Origin: CAYTSA01 sp964440345
GTDB lineage: Bacteria > Desulfobacterota > Desulfovibrionia > Desulfovibrionales > Desulfovibrionaceae
Direction of reading: 5' to 3'
NCBI GenBank assembly: GCA_964440345.1
Contig: CAYTSA010000006.1
Location: 1 to 64,000, forward strand
DNA: 64,000 nt
Shown here: piece by piece, positions 26,084-35,596 of the stretch
How positions within the stretch are numbered: the stretch's first letter is position 1
Layout: the number at the start of each line of letters is the position of its first letter
Made by a program: the position numbers and the translations under genes
Notes under the pieces: generated by a model
Told to the model about the DNA's origin: nothing
The model's input: only the letters and a program-made list of their open reading frames with translations
Database searches by the model: none

Positions 26084-29032
26084 TCACATCAGAGTTTGCA
26101 GCTCCCAGCCTCTTTTTGCGGCCTCGGCGGCCAGTTCCTCGCCGCCGCCCAGCACGGTGACGCGGCCGTTGGCGGCAAAACCAACCAGCGCCCGGCCCAA
26201 CTCGCGGAACTGGTCCTGCGTGGCCTGCAGCACCTGATCCCGCAGCTGCTGGCGGGCGGCGTCATCATCGCCTGTGAGCTGGCGCGTCATGGAGGCCAGG
26301 CCTTTGGCGTCCGGCAGCATGTGCGCGTCAATGTCGCTGACTGCGCCGATCACCGCCTTGTCCATCTCGTCAGTGCTCAGCTCTATGTTTGCCAGATGCT
26401 CGGCTGCGCGGTCAAAGACCTCCAGGGTCCGGGCCAGGTTCGGATCCCGGTAGGAGACCATGGCCACGGTGTTGTCAAAGCGGTTCAGGTAGCAGAACGC
26501 GCCATAGGCCCCGCCCTGCACCCGGACCTGGTCCCACAGGTAGCTGTTGCGCAGCAGCCGGGCGGCAACCACGTCGGCGCCCGTGCATGGGCGCCCCATG
26601 TGGGCCAGGCTGACAGCCTTGCCCACGTAGTTCACGCCTGCGGGTATGTGCAGTCCCTCCATGTCCGGTGTCTTGGGCTCTGCCTGGGCAGGCGTATACA
26701 GCCTTCCCTGGTCTGGCGCGGCCTGTTGCTCGGGCAAACGCGAAAGCATGCCGGCCAGTCCTGGCCGAAACGATTCGAACTGGTCCTTGTTCATGGTCAC
26801 GTTGGCGATAAGGCCGGAGCGGCCCACTATGGCCTCGCGCAGCCTTTCCAGGCCGGCCACCACGCCTTCCCAGTCCGCGTCCACGTCCTTGGCCAGCCGG
26901 CGCAGGAACAGCAGCTGGGTCACGCCGTCCATGCGCTCGGTCTCCACGCCGGCCCGGGAGAACCGGGCCCGCAGCCGGGAAAGCGTCATGACGTGGCCGG
27001 AGGGTATGAGCCTGTGCTCCAGCCTGGCCTTTTCCTCCAGCACTATCTGCCGCAGCCGGTCTTTGTCGTTCAGCAGTGCGTCGTTCAGGGCTTCTTCCAC
27101 AATGTCCAGCATGTCCTGCAGCTTGTCCGGCGCGGCCTTGGCCCGCAGCAGCAGCCGCAGGGCCGGGTCCGGCGAACCGCGGCGGGACTCGCTCAGGGTG
27201 TCCGCCCACACGCCGCCGGTCTTGCGGGCGGCCAGGGTGCTGAACTCCACAAATTCGCGCTTGCTGGTGCTCATGTCCGTGAGCGCCCGGCCAAGCAACG
27301 GGACCATGGCCAGGGCGGGGCCCTCCAGCCGGCTCATGTCAAAGGCCAAGTCCAGATAGCCCACGCCGCCGGCGTCCAGATCGTGAATCCAGACTGGGAC
27401 CCCGGCTTCTTCAAGCTCTTCCAGAGGAATGGACGTATTTTCCGTGGCCAGGTCTGCGCGGGAGAGCCGTGGTATCCGCGCCAGGGCTTCGGGCGGGTCG
27501 GGCTCTTCCTGCTGGCGCTGCAGCCGCTCGGCGTCTTGGGAGGCTTGTTGCAGCCCCTTCGGTCCCAGCTCATCGCACACCTGCTGGATGCGTTCTTTTT
27601 CCTTGCGCCGCCATTCTTCGCCCAGGTCCGGGTCCGGCTTGAGCACGACGACAGTACGGCTTGTGTTCTCCAGCAGCCAGGTTTTGATCATATCTTCAAA
27701 CACCTTTTCGCCCGCCGCCAGCCGGTCCTTGATGCGTTGCAGAGGCGCTTCAAAAGCCAGCAGGGCAAAGGGATCGCCGTCATACAGCCAAGTAGTCAGC
27801 GAGCGCAGCATCAGATGCAACGCACGGGGAAAGCGGCCGGCGTTGTTTTCCCGCAAGGAGAACTCTATGCTGTTTACCGCCGCCTCCACTGCAGCCGGAT
27901 CCGGGCCGTTGGCGACCAGGTCCTCAAGCGTGCGGAATATGATCCGCTCCACCTCGTCGGCGTCCTGTTCACGTATGCCCTTCAGTCCCACTGAAAAATA
28001 CATCTGCTTCAAGTCCTGCTCCAGCCCCACGCCGGCCACGTCATCGCCCAGGCCAGAATCGATGAGGGCCTTGTACAGCGGCGAGGCAGGCAGGCCGATA
28101 AGCAGATGCTCCAACATGGTCATGAGAAAGGTCTGCTCCGGGTCCAACGTGTCGCAGAGCAGCCAGTTGCACACCGCCATGGCCCGGCCGCTGTCATCTT
28201 CTGCATCTTCCGGGGCGGCGGGGTAGGCTTTTTCCACCCGGCGCAGACCAGAAAAAAAAGGCTGAGCCGCCACGTCAGACCCTGGCGTTTTGCCGTCAAA
28301 CTCTTGTATGTATTCACGCAAAAGCGCCAAGCGTTGGTCTTCAGGATCATCGCCGGAAAAGAAGAATCGTGTATTACTGGGGTGATAGTAACGCGCATGG
28401 AAGTCATGGAACTGCTCATACGTCAAGTCCGGGATGCAAGCCGGGTCGCCGCCGGAGTCAAAGCTGTACGTGGTGTCCTGAAAGAGGGAGTGTTGCGCAA
28501 ACTCAGCCAGCAGGCTGTCTGGCGAAGAATACGCGCCTTTCATTTCATTGTAGACAACTCCCTTAAATATGGCCGGGCCGTTGACCGGGTCGTTCGGGTC
28601 CGGGACCAGTCGCCAGCCTTCCTGCTTGAAGATGTCTTCTGTGATGCGCGGAAAGAACACGGCGTCCAAGTAAACGCGGATAAGGTTGTAGAAATCCTTG
28701 GGATGCGTGGAGGCGACGGGGTAACAGGTCTTATCTGGAAACGTGAAAGCGTTCAAGAACGTCTGCATTGAGCCCTTGAGCAACTCCACAAAAGGCTCTT
28801 TGACCGGAAAGTTGCGCGAACCGCACAGGACAGAATGCTCCAGAATATGCGCTACGCCGGTAGAATCGGTTGGAGGCGTGCGCAAAACAGCGCCAAAGAC
28901 CTTATTTTCGTCGTCATTGCACAAGGAAAGAACCTGCGCGTCTGTGTGTTGACAGCGCCACAGTCTTGCGCGGGACTGCAGTTCGTTAATATACTGTTCT
29001 TGTTCCAAAAGGAAATAATGGACACGTTCCAT
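26084..29032 (-). CDS. M16C family zinc metallopeptidase (presequence-protease/PreP-like)
   Basis: A 982-residue insulinase-superfamily peptidase degrading short unfolded peptides. Seen: the inverted zinc motif HILEH at residues 62-66 (His62, Glu65, His66) in GVAHILEHSVLCGS, the third zinc ligand region in YNEMKGAYSSP, the M16C-associated linker (about 480-740) and a C-terminal domain with the substrate-binding R/Y region QGGAYGAFCYLNRF. Four domains in one chain is the PreP/falcilysin layout, as in the length. There is no signal peptide, so it is cytosolic. A large open frame antisense to it (25913-27994) is a compositional shadow. Confidence 0.94.
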   Translation of the reverse strand: MERVHYFLLEQEQYINELQSRARLWRCQHTDAQVLSLCNDDENKVFGAVLRTPPTDSTGVAHILEHSVLCGSRNFPVKEPFVELLKGSMQTFLNAFTFPDKTCYPVASTHPKDFYNLIRVYLDAVFFPRITEDIFKQEGWRLVPDPNDPVNGPAIFKGVVYNEMKGAYSSPDSLLAEFAQHSLFQDTTYSFDSGGDPACIPDLTYEQFHDFHARYYHPSNTRFFFSGDDPEDQRLALLREYIQEFDGKTPGSDVAAQPFFSGLRRVEKAYPAAPEDAEDDSGRAMAVCNWLLCDTLDPEQTFLMTMLEHLLIGLPASPLYKALIDSGLGDDVAGVGLEQDLKQMYFSVGLKGIREQDADEVERIIFRTLEDLVANGPDPAAVEAAVNSIEFSLRENNAGRFPRALHLMLRSLTTWLYDGDPFALLAFEAPLQRIKDRLAAGEKVFEDMIKTWLLENTSRTVVVLKPDPDLGEEWRRKEKERIQQVCDELGPKGLQQASQDAERLQRQQEEPDPPEALARIPRLSRADLATENTSIPLEELEEAGVPVWIHDLDAGGVGYLDLAFDMSRLEGPALAMVPLLGRALTDMSTSKREFVEFSTLAARKTGGVWADTLSESRRGSPDPALRLLLRAKAAPDKLQDMLDIVEEALNDALLNDKDRLRQIVLEEKARLEHRLIPSGHVMTLSRLRARFSRAGVETERMDGVTQLLFLRRLAKDVDADWEGVVAGLERLREAIVGRSGLIANVTMNKDQFESFRPGLAGMLSRLPEQQAAPDQGRLYTPAQAEPKTPDMEGLHIPAGVNYVGKAVSLAHMGRPCTGADVVAARLLRNSYLWDQVRVQGGAYGAFCYLNRFDNTVAMVSYRDPNLARTLEVFDRAAEHLANIELSTDEMDKAVIGAVSDIDAHMLPDAKGLASMTRQLTGDDDAARQQLRDQVLQATQDQFRELGRALVGFAANGRVTVLGGGEELAAEAAKRGWELQTLM

Positions 29033-29121
29033 ACAAACTCCTTATAGTTGTTTACCAGCGAAGAAAAAACGGCTTGCAGAGTTAATCAAACGTTATGTTT
29101 AGCACATCTTGTTGATACATA

Positions 29122-29154
29122 CTTCGGCGCTGTCTCAACGCGAAAATGCGTTAG
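29122..29154. mobile_element. Half copy of repeat family 1
   Basis: CTTCGGCGCTGTCTCAACGC followed by GAAAATGCGTTAG is the left half of family 1 in inverse orientation; the other end is missing. It lies between the peptidase gene and the SDR gene, in the likely promoter region of both. Confidence 0.45.
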
Positions 29155-29252
29155 CAATACTGCGCATTACGACTTTTACGTATAGCTTGGCTAGAGGCTT
29201 CAAGAAAAAGCCCCTTGTGTCGCACCTCAACGGCAGAAAGGCAGGAGAATAC

Positions 29253-29993
29253 ATGAGCTTTGTAAAGAACAAAACCCTCATTCTGACCGGCGCCTCGCAC
29301 GGCGTCGGCAAGGCCTTGGCGCTGGAACTGGCGGACCGGGGAGTACATCTGGTCCTCAACGCCCGCACGGAGTCTACTTTGGAAGAGGTGGCCGCCGAAT
29401 GCCTGATGAAGCGCGTCAAAACTGCACTCGTTGTCGGCAATGTGGCTTCCGGCCAGTTGGTGACGCAGATGGTGAAGGAAGCGCGGTCTATAGGCGCCTT
29501 TATCGGTTTCGTACACGCCGCCGGCGTGCTGCATCCCGGCCCGGCGGTGTGGGAAATGACCAAAAGCAAGTATGACGACGTGGTCAGCTCGTCCATGACC
29601 GGGGCGTACCAGCTTATCCGTCATGTTGTGCCTGAGATGCGCCGCATTGGCCATGGCGTGGCTGTTTTCTTTGGCTCAGGCGCAGCAGACATCACCCAGC
29701 CTGGCATTGGGGCGTATTGCGCAGCCAAGGCAGGCGAGGAGCAGCTGGCGAGACACCTGGCTGCAGAAGACAGCATCCTGCACACCATTATTTACCGCCC
29801 GGGCAAAGTGGAAACACGCATGCAGGAGAACGCCCGCAACGCCAAGGGCGCTTTTGCTGAGCCCGTGCGGGAGATATTCACGTCTTGGAAGGAAAATGGA
29901 GAGTTACTTACCCCCGAAGATTCTGCCCGCTTTTTGGCGGACATTCTGGAAAACCCCACGGAGTACAACAAACAAACTGTGCGCCCGGATTGA
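29253..29993 (+). CDS. Short-chain dehydrogenase/reductase (SDR)
   Basis: A 246-residue NAD(P)-dependent oxidoreductase. Seen: the cofactor motif TGASHGVG (12-19), HAAG replacing the usual NNAG around residue 88, catalytic Ser in FFGSGAAD and the YxxxK pair in YCAAKAGEEQLARHLA. The arginine after strand 2 (LNARTES) hints at NADPH. The start at 29253 has AGGAGA 5 bp upstream. The next gene, a DUF115 protein, begins 32 bp later and is probably co-transcribed. The substrate is unknown. Confidence 0.88.
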   Translation: MSFVKNKTLILTGASHGVGKALALELADRGVHLVLNARTESTLEEVAAECLMKRVKTALVVGNVASGQLVTQMVKEARSIGAFIGFVHAAGVLHPGPAVWEMTKSKYDDVVSSSMTGAYQLIRHVVPEMRRIGHGVAVFFGSGAADITQPGIGAYCAAKAGEEQLARHLAAEDSILHTIIYRPGKVETRMQENARNAKGAFAEPVREIFTSWKENGELLTPEDSARFLADILENPTEYNKQTVRPD

Positions 29994-30025
29994 CAGACGC
30001 GTGCAATCCAGCCACAGACACATGC

Positions 30026-31774
30026 ATGCGATTGCACCACTACCAGAAGAACATGCGGGTTCTGGCCAGCCGCTGCTCCGCCGCCTACAAATGGCTCATT
30101 AGCCATCCAGAGGCGGAGCAAGAAGCCCTGGACTACGTTCTCTTTGACCCGGACGGCCGCCACGACTGGAGGCTGCCGTCCGGGCTGGGAGTAATGGCCT
30201 CTATGCCTCCAGGCGACATCTACAGCGATTGGCTCGACAAACCTCCCACTGGCGCGGATATGACCATTGTTGTGGGGTCAAACCTGGGGTATGGGATGCT
30301 GCGCTTTCTGGACGCCGCCCCGCCAGACCACAAGCTGACAGTGCTGGAGCCGGACCCGGCCATGATGGCTGGATGCTTAGGTCTTTCCGACTTGCGCGAA
30401 AGGCTGCAGTCTGGCCGCCTATTTTTTCTGCCTCCAAACGAATTGTACATTGAACGCTTTGTCCGCCGGCTGGACGTCTATTTTACTCATGGGCGAATTG
30501 CCTTGCGCATTGACCCTGCATCGCGGAAGCTTGGCCCGGCATATGAGCTCTGGCGCGGCCGGTTGCAGCAAAAATTGGACAGCTTTCGGGTGGACATGCA
30601 GACCCTGCGGCTGCAGCAGGACTGCATGGTGGAGAACGAGCTGGCCAACCTGGCCAAAGCGCACGACGACGGTTCGCTGGCTGCGTTGCACAAGGCGGCG
30701 GAGGGGCTGCCTGCGGTGGCGTTCGGGGCGGGACCGTCACTGGCGGCGACGGCGGAAGCTTTTCGCAACGAAGAAGGCAAACGGCTGCTTTGCTGCGGCT
30801 TGCAAACCTTACCTGCGCTGCAGCAACTTGGGATAACGCCGCATTTTTGCCTGGCTATTGATTTTCGCCACCATATGCTGCTGTGCCTGGACAAGCTGGA
30901 CCATGAACAGGCTCGCAACGTACCCCTGATCTACTCGACCAAGGTTCAGCCGGAGCTGGTGCGCCGCTATCCTGGGCTAACCTTACCCCTTTGGACCATG
31001 GGGGGTCTGGCCAGCCTTATTCCGACAGCCTCTGAGCCCGTACTGGACGTGGGGTCCAATGTGGGCTTGGCTCTTCTGCGTTTTCTTGAATGGGCCGGGA
31101 TTCACAAGGTTTTGCTTGTCGGCCAGGACTTTGGCTTTGCCGACGAGCCCGGCTCTGTCACGCACGTTGAGGGTCACTATGCATCCGGCCCGGCGCAGCA
31201 AGGCGACGCCTACTCTATGCAAGTGAAGCTGCCTGAGGGCCGCTGTGTGCGCACCAGCCCTCAGTTGCTGGCCGCCCGCAATGACCTGGACAGCTGGCTG
31301 CGCCGGTCTTCCATGAGCGCCTTCACTGTCTATGGCGGAGGGCTTCCCATAGACGAAGCCCGGGCCATTGCGTCCGAAGAGGCCCGGGACTGGTCGGCGG
31401 GGAACGCTGCAAAGAAACTGTCTTTCTTTGTTGAAAAACTGTCAGCTCTGCCAGACACGCCCTCAGAAACTTGGCTACAGAACGTCTCCCCAGACCTTGT
31501 GGAATTTTCAGGACATACCTTGCGAACAGTAGAGCAAGAATTACAACAAATGAACCTGCAGCGTTACCAAGACATCTTGAACGCGCTGCGAAAACGCATT
31601 GAGGCAGACCCTGTCAGCCGCCCGTATTTATATAATGAATGTATAGAGCTGGCTGGATTGACGCTTCCCCGCAGAACAGTGAACCAAAACGCCTTACATT
31701 TGGTACAGCGCATTGCTGACAAACTTCTCCATCTCTCCACAACAATTTCTTATTACATACAAAAGGCGTCCTGA
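30026..31774 (+). CDS. DUF115 / MptE-like protein (motility accessory factor type)
   Basis: A 582-residue cytosolic protein. The central DUF115 domain (about 200-420) shows GLPAVAFGAGPSL, CCGLQTLPALQQLGITPHF, DFRHH, LGLA-like NVGLALLRFLEWAG and LLVGQDFGF, hallmarks of the 6-hydroxymethylpterin-pyrophosphokinase-like/Maf family that acts in flagellin glycosylation with nonulosonic acids. The N-terminal region has a Rossmann-like TIVVGSNLGYG. No flagellar or sugar-acid gene is near; the SDR upstream is the only partner. The start at 30026 avoids overlapping the SDR. Confidence 0.82.
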   Translation: MRLHHYQKNMRVLASRCSAAYKWLISHPEAEQEALDYVLFDPDGRHDWRLPSGLGVMASMPPGDIYSDWLDKPPTGADMTIVVGSNLGYGMLRFLDAAPPDHKLTVLEPDPAMMAGCLGLSDLRERLQSGRLFFLPPNELYIERFVRRLDVYFTHGRIALRIDPASRKLGPAYELWRGRLQQKLDSFRVDMQTLRLQQDCMVENELANLAKAHDDGSLAALHKAAEGLPAVAFGAGPSLAATAEAFRNEEGKRLLCCGLQTLPALQQLGITPHFCLAIDFRHHMLLCLDKLDHEQARNVPLIYSTKVQPELVRRYPGLTLPLWTMGGLASLIPTASEPVLDVGSNVGLALLRFLEWAGIHKVLLVGQDFGFADEPGSVTHVEGHYASGPAQQGDAYSMQVKLPEGRCVRTSPQLLAARNDLDSWLRRSSMSAFTVYGGGLPIDEARAIASEEARDWSAGNAAKKLSFFVEKLSALPDTPSETWLQNVSPDLVEFSGHTLRTVEQELQQMNLQRYQDILNALRKRIEADPVSRPYLYNECIELAGLTLPRRTVNQNALHLVQRIADKLLHLSTTISYYIQKAS

Positions 31775-31923
31775 TTCCTTTCGTCCAAGTAGCAGGTGTC
31801 AGATTCGCGCTTTCTTTTTTCAGCGGAATGGCATATAATTCCTGTATACTCTAGATTAGATCATGACTTTAAGCAGTTACAAAGACACATACAATCCAAC
31901 CCAGGAAACAGGGAGGAGGCCTC

Positions 31924-32907
31924 ATGATGTACCTCACGACGCCCCGACATTCACGGAAGAAGTTTGGCGCGAAACGGTTAGACCGCAAGCAGCTTTTACG
32001 CGCTGGCGTGACAGCCGCGGCCATAGCAGGCAACCTTGCCTATATCGTCCAACCTGTTATCGCTATTGCTGAAACATTTTCGCTAAAAGCTAATAACTAC
32101 AACCCATTCAGCGCCATTTCTACGTCAGGAAACAGCCGGCCAGTTTTTGTCGATATCGACGGGGATAACGATCTTGACCTGCTTTTAGGGTCAAAAGCCG
32201 GCACTATACAATATTACCAAAACACAAACGGCGTCTTCAGCAAGATAATAACAGATCCTTTTTCGGGTACTAAAAACCCGTTGGATGTAGTGAACGAAAC
32301 CTCCAACAGTGCGCCAGCTTTTGTGGACATCGACGCTGACGGCGACATGGACGCTTTTATCGGAAACCATGAAGGCAAGGTTTCCTATTACCCAAATTCC
32401 GGCTCCGCCACAGACCCTGTTTTCTCCAAGGCGTCTGAAAACGCAAACCCCTTGGCGTCAGTGAATATGGGCTCAAACGCCACCCCGATGTTTACCGATA
32501 TTAACCGCGACGGCGACATGGACTTGTTTATTGGAAGCGGACAATATGGAGCCGCTTACGTTCCCAACACCGGCACAGCACAGAGCCCATTTTTCGACAC
32601 CAGCAAGACATGGTTTTTCACCTCTCTGAACAATGCCGCGCCGACCGCCGCAGACTACGACGGCGACGGCGACATGGATATTTTTGTCGGCTACACCAAC
32701 GGTGTGGCGTATTATGAAACAGATAAAAGCATTGAGCGCTCCAGCAGCCCGCTGCACTCCACGCGCATGCTCGCTTCCCCGGCTGTTGCCGATATTGACA
32801 AGGACGGCGAGCTGGAAGCAGCCATGGGCAACAGCCAAGGCGACGTTCTCTATTACGACAGCGGCGTAATTGCTTCGAAAATATCAGTAATAATATTGAA
32901 CGAATAA
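31924..32907 (+). CDS. Secreted FG-GAP/VCBS repeat protein
   Basis: A 327-residue exported protein with a long basic N-region (HSRKKFGAKRLDRKQ) then a hydrophobic core ending near AIAETF. Four to five repeats of about 55 residues each carry a calcium-loop: DIDGDNDLDLLLG, DIDADGDMDAFIG, DINRDGDMDLFIG, DYDGDGDMDIFVG, DIDKDGELEAAMG. These resemble integrin-type FG-GAP blades but there are too few for a closed seven-blade propeller. The sequence is AT-richer than its neighbours, suggesting recent acquisition. AGGGAGGAGG precedes the ATG. A clear terminator follows. Confidence 0.82.
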   Translation: MMYLTTPRHSRKKFGAKRLDRKQLLRAGVTAAAIAGNLAYIVQPVIAIAETFSLKANNYNPFSAISTSGNSRPVFVDIDGDNDLDLLLGSKAGTIQYYQNTNGVFSKIITDPFSGTKNPLDVVNETSNSAPAFVDIDADGDMDAFIGNHEGKVSYYPNSGSATDPVFSKASENANPLASVNMGSNATPMFTDINRDGDMDLFIGSGQYGAAYVPNTGTAQSPFFDTSKTWFFTSLNNAAPTAADYDGDGDMDIFVGYTNGVAYYETDKSIERSSSPLHSTRMLASPAVADIDKDGELEAAMGNSQGDVLYYDSGVIASKISVIILNE

Positions 32908-32932
32908 CCTTGTGTCATGTTCACAAACAAGT

Positions 32933-32967
32933 AAAGCTCCCGGGCAAACGCCAGGGAGCTTTTTTTA
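32933..32967 (+). terminator. Intrinsic terminator of the FG-GAP gene
   Basis: AAAGCTCCC pairs with GGGAGCTTT and is followed by a run of T, 25 bp after the stop. Confidence 0.88.
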
Positions 32968-32976
32968 TGGTCAGTT

Positions 32977-33024
32977 CTAGCGCATTTTCGCGTTGAGGCA
33001 GCGCTCGCTCCTGAAACTCGCTAC
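32977..33024. mobile_element. Half copy of repeat family 1
   Basis: CTAGCGCATTTTCGCGTTGA, then GCGCTCGCTCCTGAAAC, matches the left half of family 1 closely; the right part has decayed. Confidence 0.55.
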
Positions 33025-33048
33025 AAAAAAAGGTAGTTAGAGAAAACC

Positions 33049-33960
33049 CTAGTTTAAGATATAGCGCATGGGGTTCACGCACACCCCGTTCATGCGCACT
33101 TCGTAATGCAGGTGAGGGCCTGTAGAGCGCCCAGAGTTGCCCAGGTAAGCCACCAACTCCCCGCGGCTCACAGTCTGGCCTTTTTCCACGTCAATACGGT
33201 GCAGGTGGGCGTAGCGGGTGACTATGCCGGAGCCGTGTTTGATGACCACGGTTTTGCCGTAGCCGTTGTCCACTCCAGCAAAAGTGACTGTGCCTTTGGC
33301 TGGGGAGTAGATAGGCGTGCCGACTTTGCCTGAAATGTCTATGCCTTTGTGAAACTCGCGCTGGCCGGTAAACGGCGAAACGCGGTAGCCAAAGCTGGAG
33401 GATATCCAGCCCTTGGTGGGCCAAATGGACGGAGTGGAAGCCAACAAGTCCTTGGCGCCGTGAATGAACTGCATGAGCTCCTGCTGCCGGACCTCTTCCA
33501 GCCTCACGTCTGTATAAAGCTGGTGTAAGAAGTTGTGCATCTTTCGGGCCAGCAGCTCCTGGCGATACACAGGCAGATAGTCCGTGGAGAAGTCGTTGTT
33601 CTCTGGTCCGCCAACGGAAGTGATGGACTCGCCCTGCTCAGTGTCCATGTTGATCATCACCCGCAATTTGGAGTCGAAATCACGGATGCGCGTCAAATCT
33701 TTTTCCATCAGCCGAATTTTGTTGGCCAGGCTGACAATCTGCGTCTTTTGCTCGTCAACGGTCTTGACTGAGTTGTTCAGTCGAGCTTGCATCCGGTCAT
33801 GCTCAGTGAAATATTTCCAAAAATGAATGTTCCCCGCGGCCAGGGCAAGAAAAAATCCGAAGAAGGCAAACACTACCCAACCCCGGACGCACAGCTTTCT
33901 GCATATCCCTTCGTTGTCTTTGAAGACAACCACATGGTATTTGCGCAGCAGCATCGTCAC
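33049..33960 (-). CDS. M23/LytM family metallopeptidase, membrane anchored
   Basis: A 303-residue cell-wall peptidase or LytM-type amidase regulator. One membrane helix (about 26-48, GWVVFAFFGFFLALAAGNIHF) is followed by a coiled coil (about 55-105) and the C-terminal lysostaphin-type domain (about 180-303). Zinc ligands look intact: HKGIDIS (His, Asp), the YAHLHR pair, and HLHYEV. The intact metal site suggests true endopeptidase activity rather than a degenerate EnvC-type activator. The gene is alone between the FG-GAP gene and the TtcA-like gene. Confidence 0.9.
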   Translation of the reverse strand: MTMLLRKYHVVVFKDNEGICRKLCVRGWVVFAFFGFFLALAAGNIHFWKYFTEHDRMQARLNNSVKTVDEQKTQIVSLANKIRLMEKDLTRIRDFDSKLRVMINMDTEQGESITSVGGPENNDFSTDYLPVYRQELLARKMHNFLHQLYTDVRLEEVRQQELMQFIHGAKDLLASTPSIWPTKGWISSSFGYRVSPFTGQREFHKGIDISGKVGTPIYSPAKGTVTFAGVDNGYGKTVVIKHGSGIVTRYAHLHRIDVEKGQTVSRGELVAYLGNSGRSTGPHLHYEVRMNGVCVNPMRYILN

Positions 33961-34028
33961 CCCTCAGGCACTGAAATATTTCGTAAAAAAGAAAATAAAA
34001 TCAACTCTTGTATTCTACCCAAAAAAGA

Positions 34029-34781
34029 TTATACTGAATAATTTTTTTGTGTCAAGGCTAACTGATGACGTTTCACCGCATTAAACACGTTGCTTTTCAA
34101 TCGCTTATCATCCAGAAGGGGCTGCAGCCACTCCATTACTTCGTCCCGTCTGGTGTGCCCGGCAGAGGGGCAGGCGTTTTCCCACACAGGCAACTCCCAG
34201 GCCCGCGCCGCCCGAATCACTTCTTTCTTTTCCAGCCACAGCAGCGGGCGGATAACCGTTAGCTCTCCGCCGAAGAACGGCTCCTTCATGCTCAAGCCGT
34301 CCACCCGGCCGCAACCGAACAGATTCATGAAAAACGTGGACGCAAGGTCGTCGCAGGTGTGGCCAAAGGCCAGATGCGTCAGATTATACTCTGCGGCCAG
34401 CTCAAAAAGCCGCCTGCGGCGCAGCCGGGCGCAGTAGAAGCAGGCTGAGCTGGATTGGTTCTCTTCAGAGTGGCCGCGCGGGCCATGATCCGTCAACTCT
34501 ACGTGCGCCGCCAAGCCACGCTCGCGCACCCACTGCGCCAGGGGCGCGTGGCTGTCCGGTTCAAACCCGGGATTCAGATGCAGCGCCATGAGCTCCATAC
34601 GGAACGGCAGTATCCTCTGGCGCAGCATGAGCACCTGGAGCATGGTGAAGCTGTCCACACCGCCAGAGACTGCCACGCCCACCCTTGCGTCCGGATGAAC
34701 CATCTCTGTCTGCTGCATCAGCTTGCCGGCGCTGCGCACACAGACCTTCTGCGCATACTTAAGATGCTTGAGCAATGACAT
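34029..34781 (-). CDS. TtcA/PP-loop family tRNA-thiolation-type ATPase
   Basis: A 250-residue cytosolic ATP pyrophosphatase. Seen: the PP-loop SGGVDSF at about residues 39-45, the central CFYCARLRRRRLF Cys pair that carries the Fe-S cluster or persulfide site in TtcA, HLAFGHTCDDLASTFFMNLF, and a late SAGHTRRDEV in place of the third family Cys region. TtcA makes 2-thiocytidine 32 in tRNA. In Desulfovibrio several paralogues exist, so the exact modification is uncertain. Confidence 0.8.
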   Translation of the reverse strand: MSLLKHLKYAQKVCVRSAGKLMQQTEMVHPDARVGVAVSGGVDSFTMLQVLMLRQRILPFRMELMALHLNPGFEPDSHAPLAQWVRERGLAAHVELTDHGPRGHSEENQSSSACFYCARLRRRRLFELAAEYNLTHLAFGHTCDDLASTFFMNLFGCGRVDGLSMKEPFFGGELTVIRPLLWLEKKEVIRAARAWELPVWENACPSAGHTRRDEVMEWLQPLLDDKRLKSNVFNAVKRHQLALTQKNYSV

Positions 34782-34903
34782 GAATTATTGACCTCCCACT
34801 ATGGCCTGCAAAGGTGTAGACATAGCAGCCGGGATGGTCAACGGGCGAATGGCGGGCGGGCGAATGGCGGGCGCTGATTCCGCTGATCACACACAGTCTG
34901 TTA

Positions 34904-35509
34904 TCATGAGCGCCCATCTGTAGCGGTGTCTTCAGGCTTCCTTACAATGTCGCTATAGGTCATCATTTCCTCGCCGGCCTCGTTTTCCAAAAGCTTGCGG
35001 CGGATGGCGCTGAACACCGGCAGCCAGGGTTTGGCCTTGGAAAAACCGATGCGGGTGAGGATATACGCGGGAACAAAGAAAAACCCAGGGCCCACTGCAC
35101 CGGCGAGGGGCAAAACGAAATCCACCTCGCCGAACCGGTAATCCATCCAGCCCAGGAAGAAAAAGGCCGGCCACACAGAGGCGGCAAAGAGCGCGATGTG
35201 CGAGAAAAAGTTCCGGCCAAAGGCGTCGTTGGCCAGGTCGTTGCACGCCTTGTAGCTGGCCTTGTCCTTCACAGCCAGGGCCTTGAGGGACAGGTTGTTG
35301 TGGCTCACCATATCCTCGCGCAGGCTGGCAAAGTGCCGACGGTTCAGCCAGTAGACGCCGGCCATGCACAGCTCGCCAATGACAGTGGCCGCAAGACAAA
35401 TAAACAGCACGCCGACAGCAAAGCCCAACCAGGCAATGTCCGTGACGCGAAAAGCCCAGATGAGCCAGGGGTCCATGGCGGCGTATATGGTGTCCTGAGT
35501 CAGGTTCAT
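34904..35509 (-). CDS. Membrane protein of unknown function next to the TauE exporter
   Basis: A 201-residue protein with four predicted membrane segments: about 24-50, 100-122, 128-155 and a weaker first helix. A soluble loop (about 55-95, RRHFASLREDMVSHNNLSLKALAVKDKASYKACND) lies between. The C-terminus is cytosolic and charged. The start at 35509 is set by AAGGAC just upstream; an earlier in-frame start would begin inside the exporter terminator. It follows the TauE gene on the same strand, but the terminator between them suggests at most partial co-transcription. I do not recognise the family. Confidence 0.65.
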   Translation of the reverse strand: MNLTQDTIYAAMDPWLIWAFRVTDIAWLGFAVGVLFICLAATVIGELCMAGVYWLNRRHFASLREDMVSHNNLSLKALAVKDKASYKACNDLANDAFGRNFFSHIALFAASVWPAFFFLGWMDYRFGEVDFVLPLAGAVGPGFFFVPAYILTRIGFSKAKPWLPVFSAIRRKLLENEAGEEMMTYSDIVRKPEDTATDGRS

Positions 35510-35539
35510 AATGTCCTTGCGTGCTGCGAGTGTATAAAA

Positions 35540-35573
35540 AACCGGGCCGCGCGGCAATCCACGCGGCCCGGTT
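35540..35573 (-). terminator. Terminator of the TauE/SafE gene
   Basis: A 12-bp stem (AACCGGGCCGCG and complement) is followed, reading the minus strand, by TTTTTTATACA. It separates the exporter from the downstream membrane protein gene. Confidence 0.88.
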
Positions 35574-35596
35574 GTCGATTGTTTTTCGGCCTGGGG

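Noticed and set aside
25913..27994. 693-codon frame opposite the M16C peptidase
   Set aside because: It is antisense to a clear gene with motifs. Long antisense frames are expected from GC-rich third positions, and the translation has no recognisable domain.
34840..34900. Short direct repeat GGGCGAATGGCGGGC
   Set aside because: Only about two copies in a 60-bp stretch; most likely slippage in GC-rich DNA without function.
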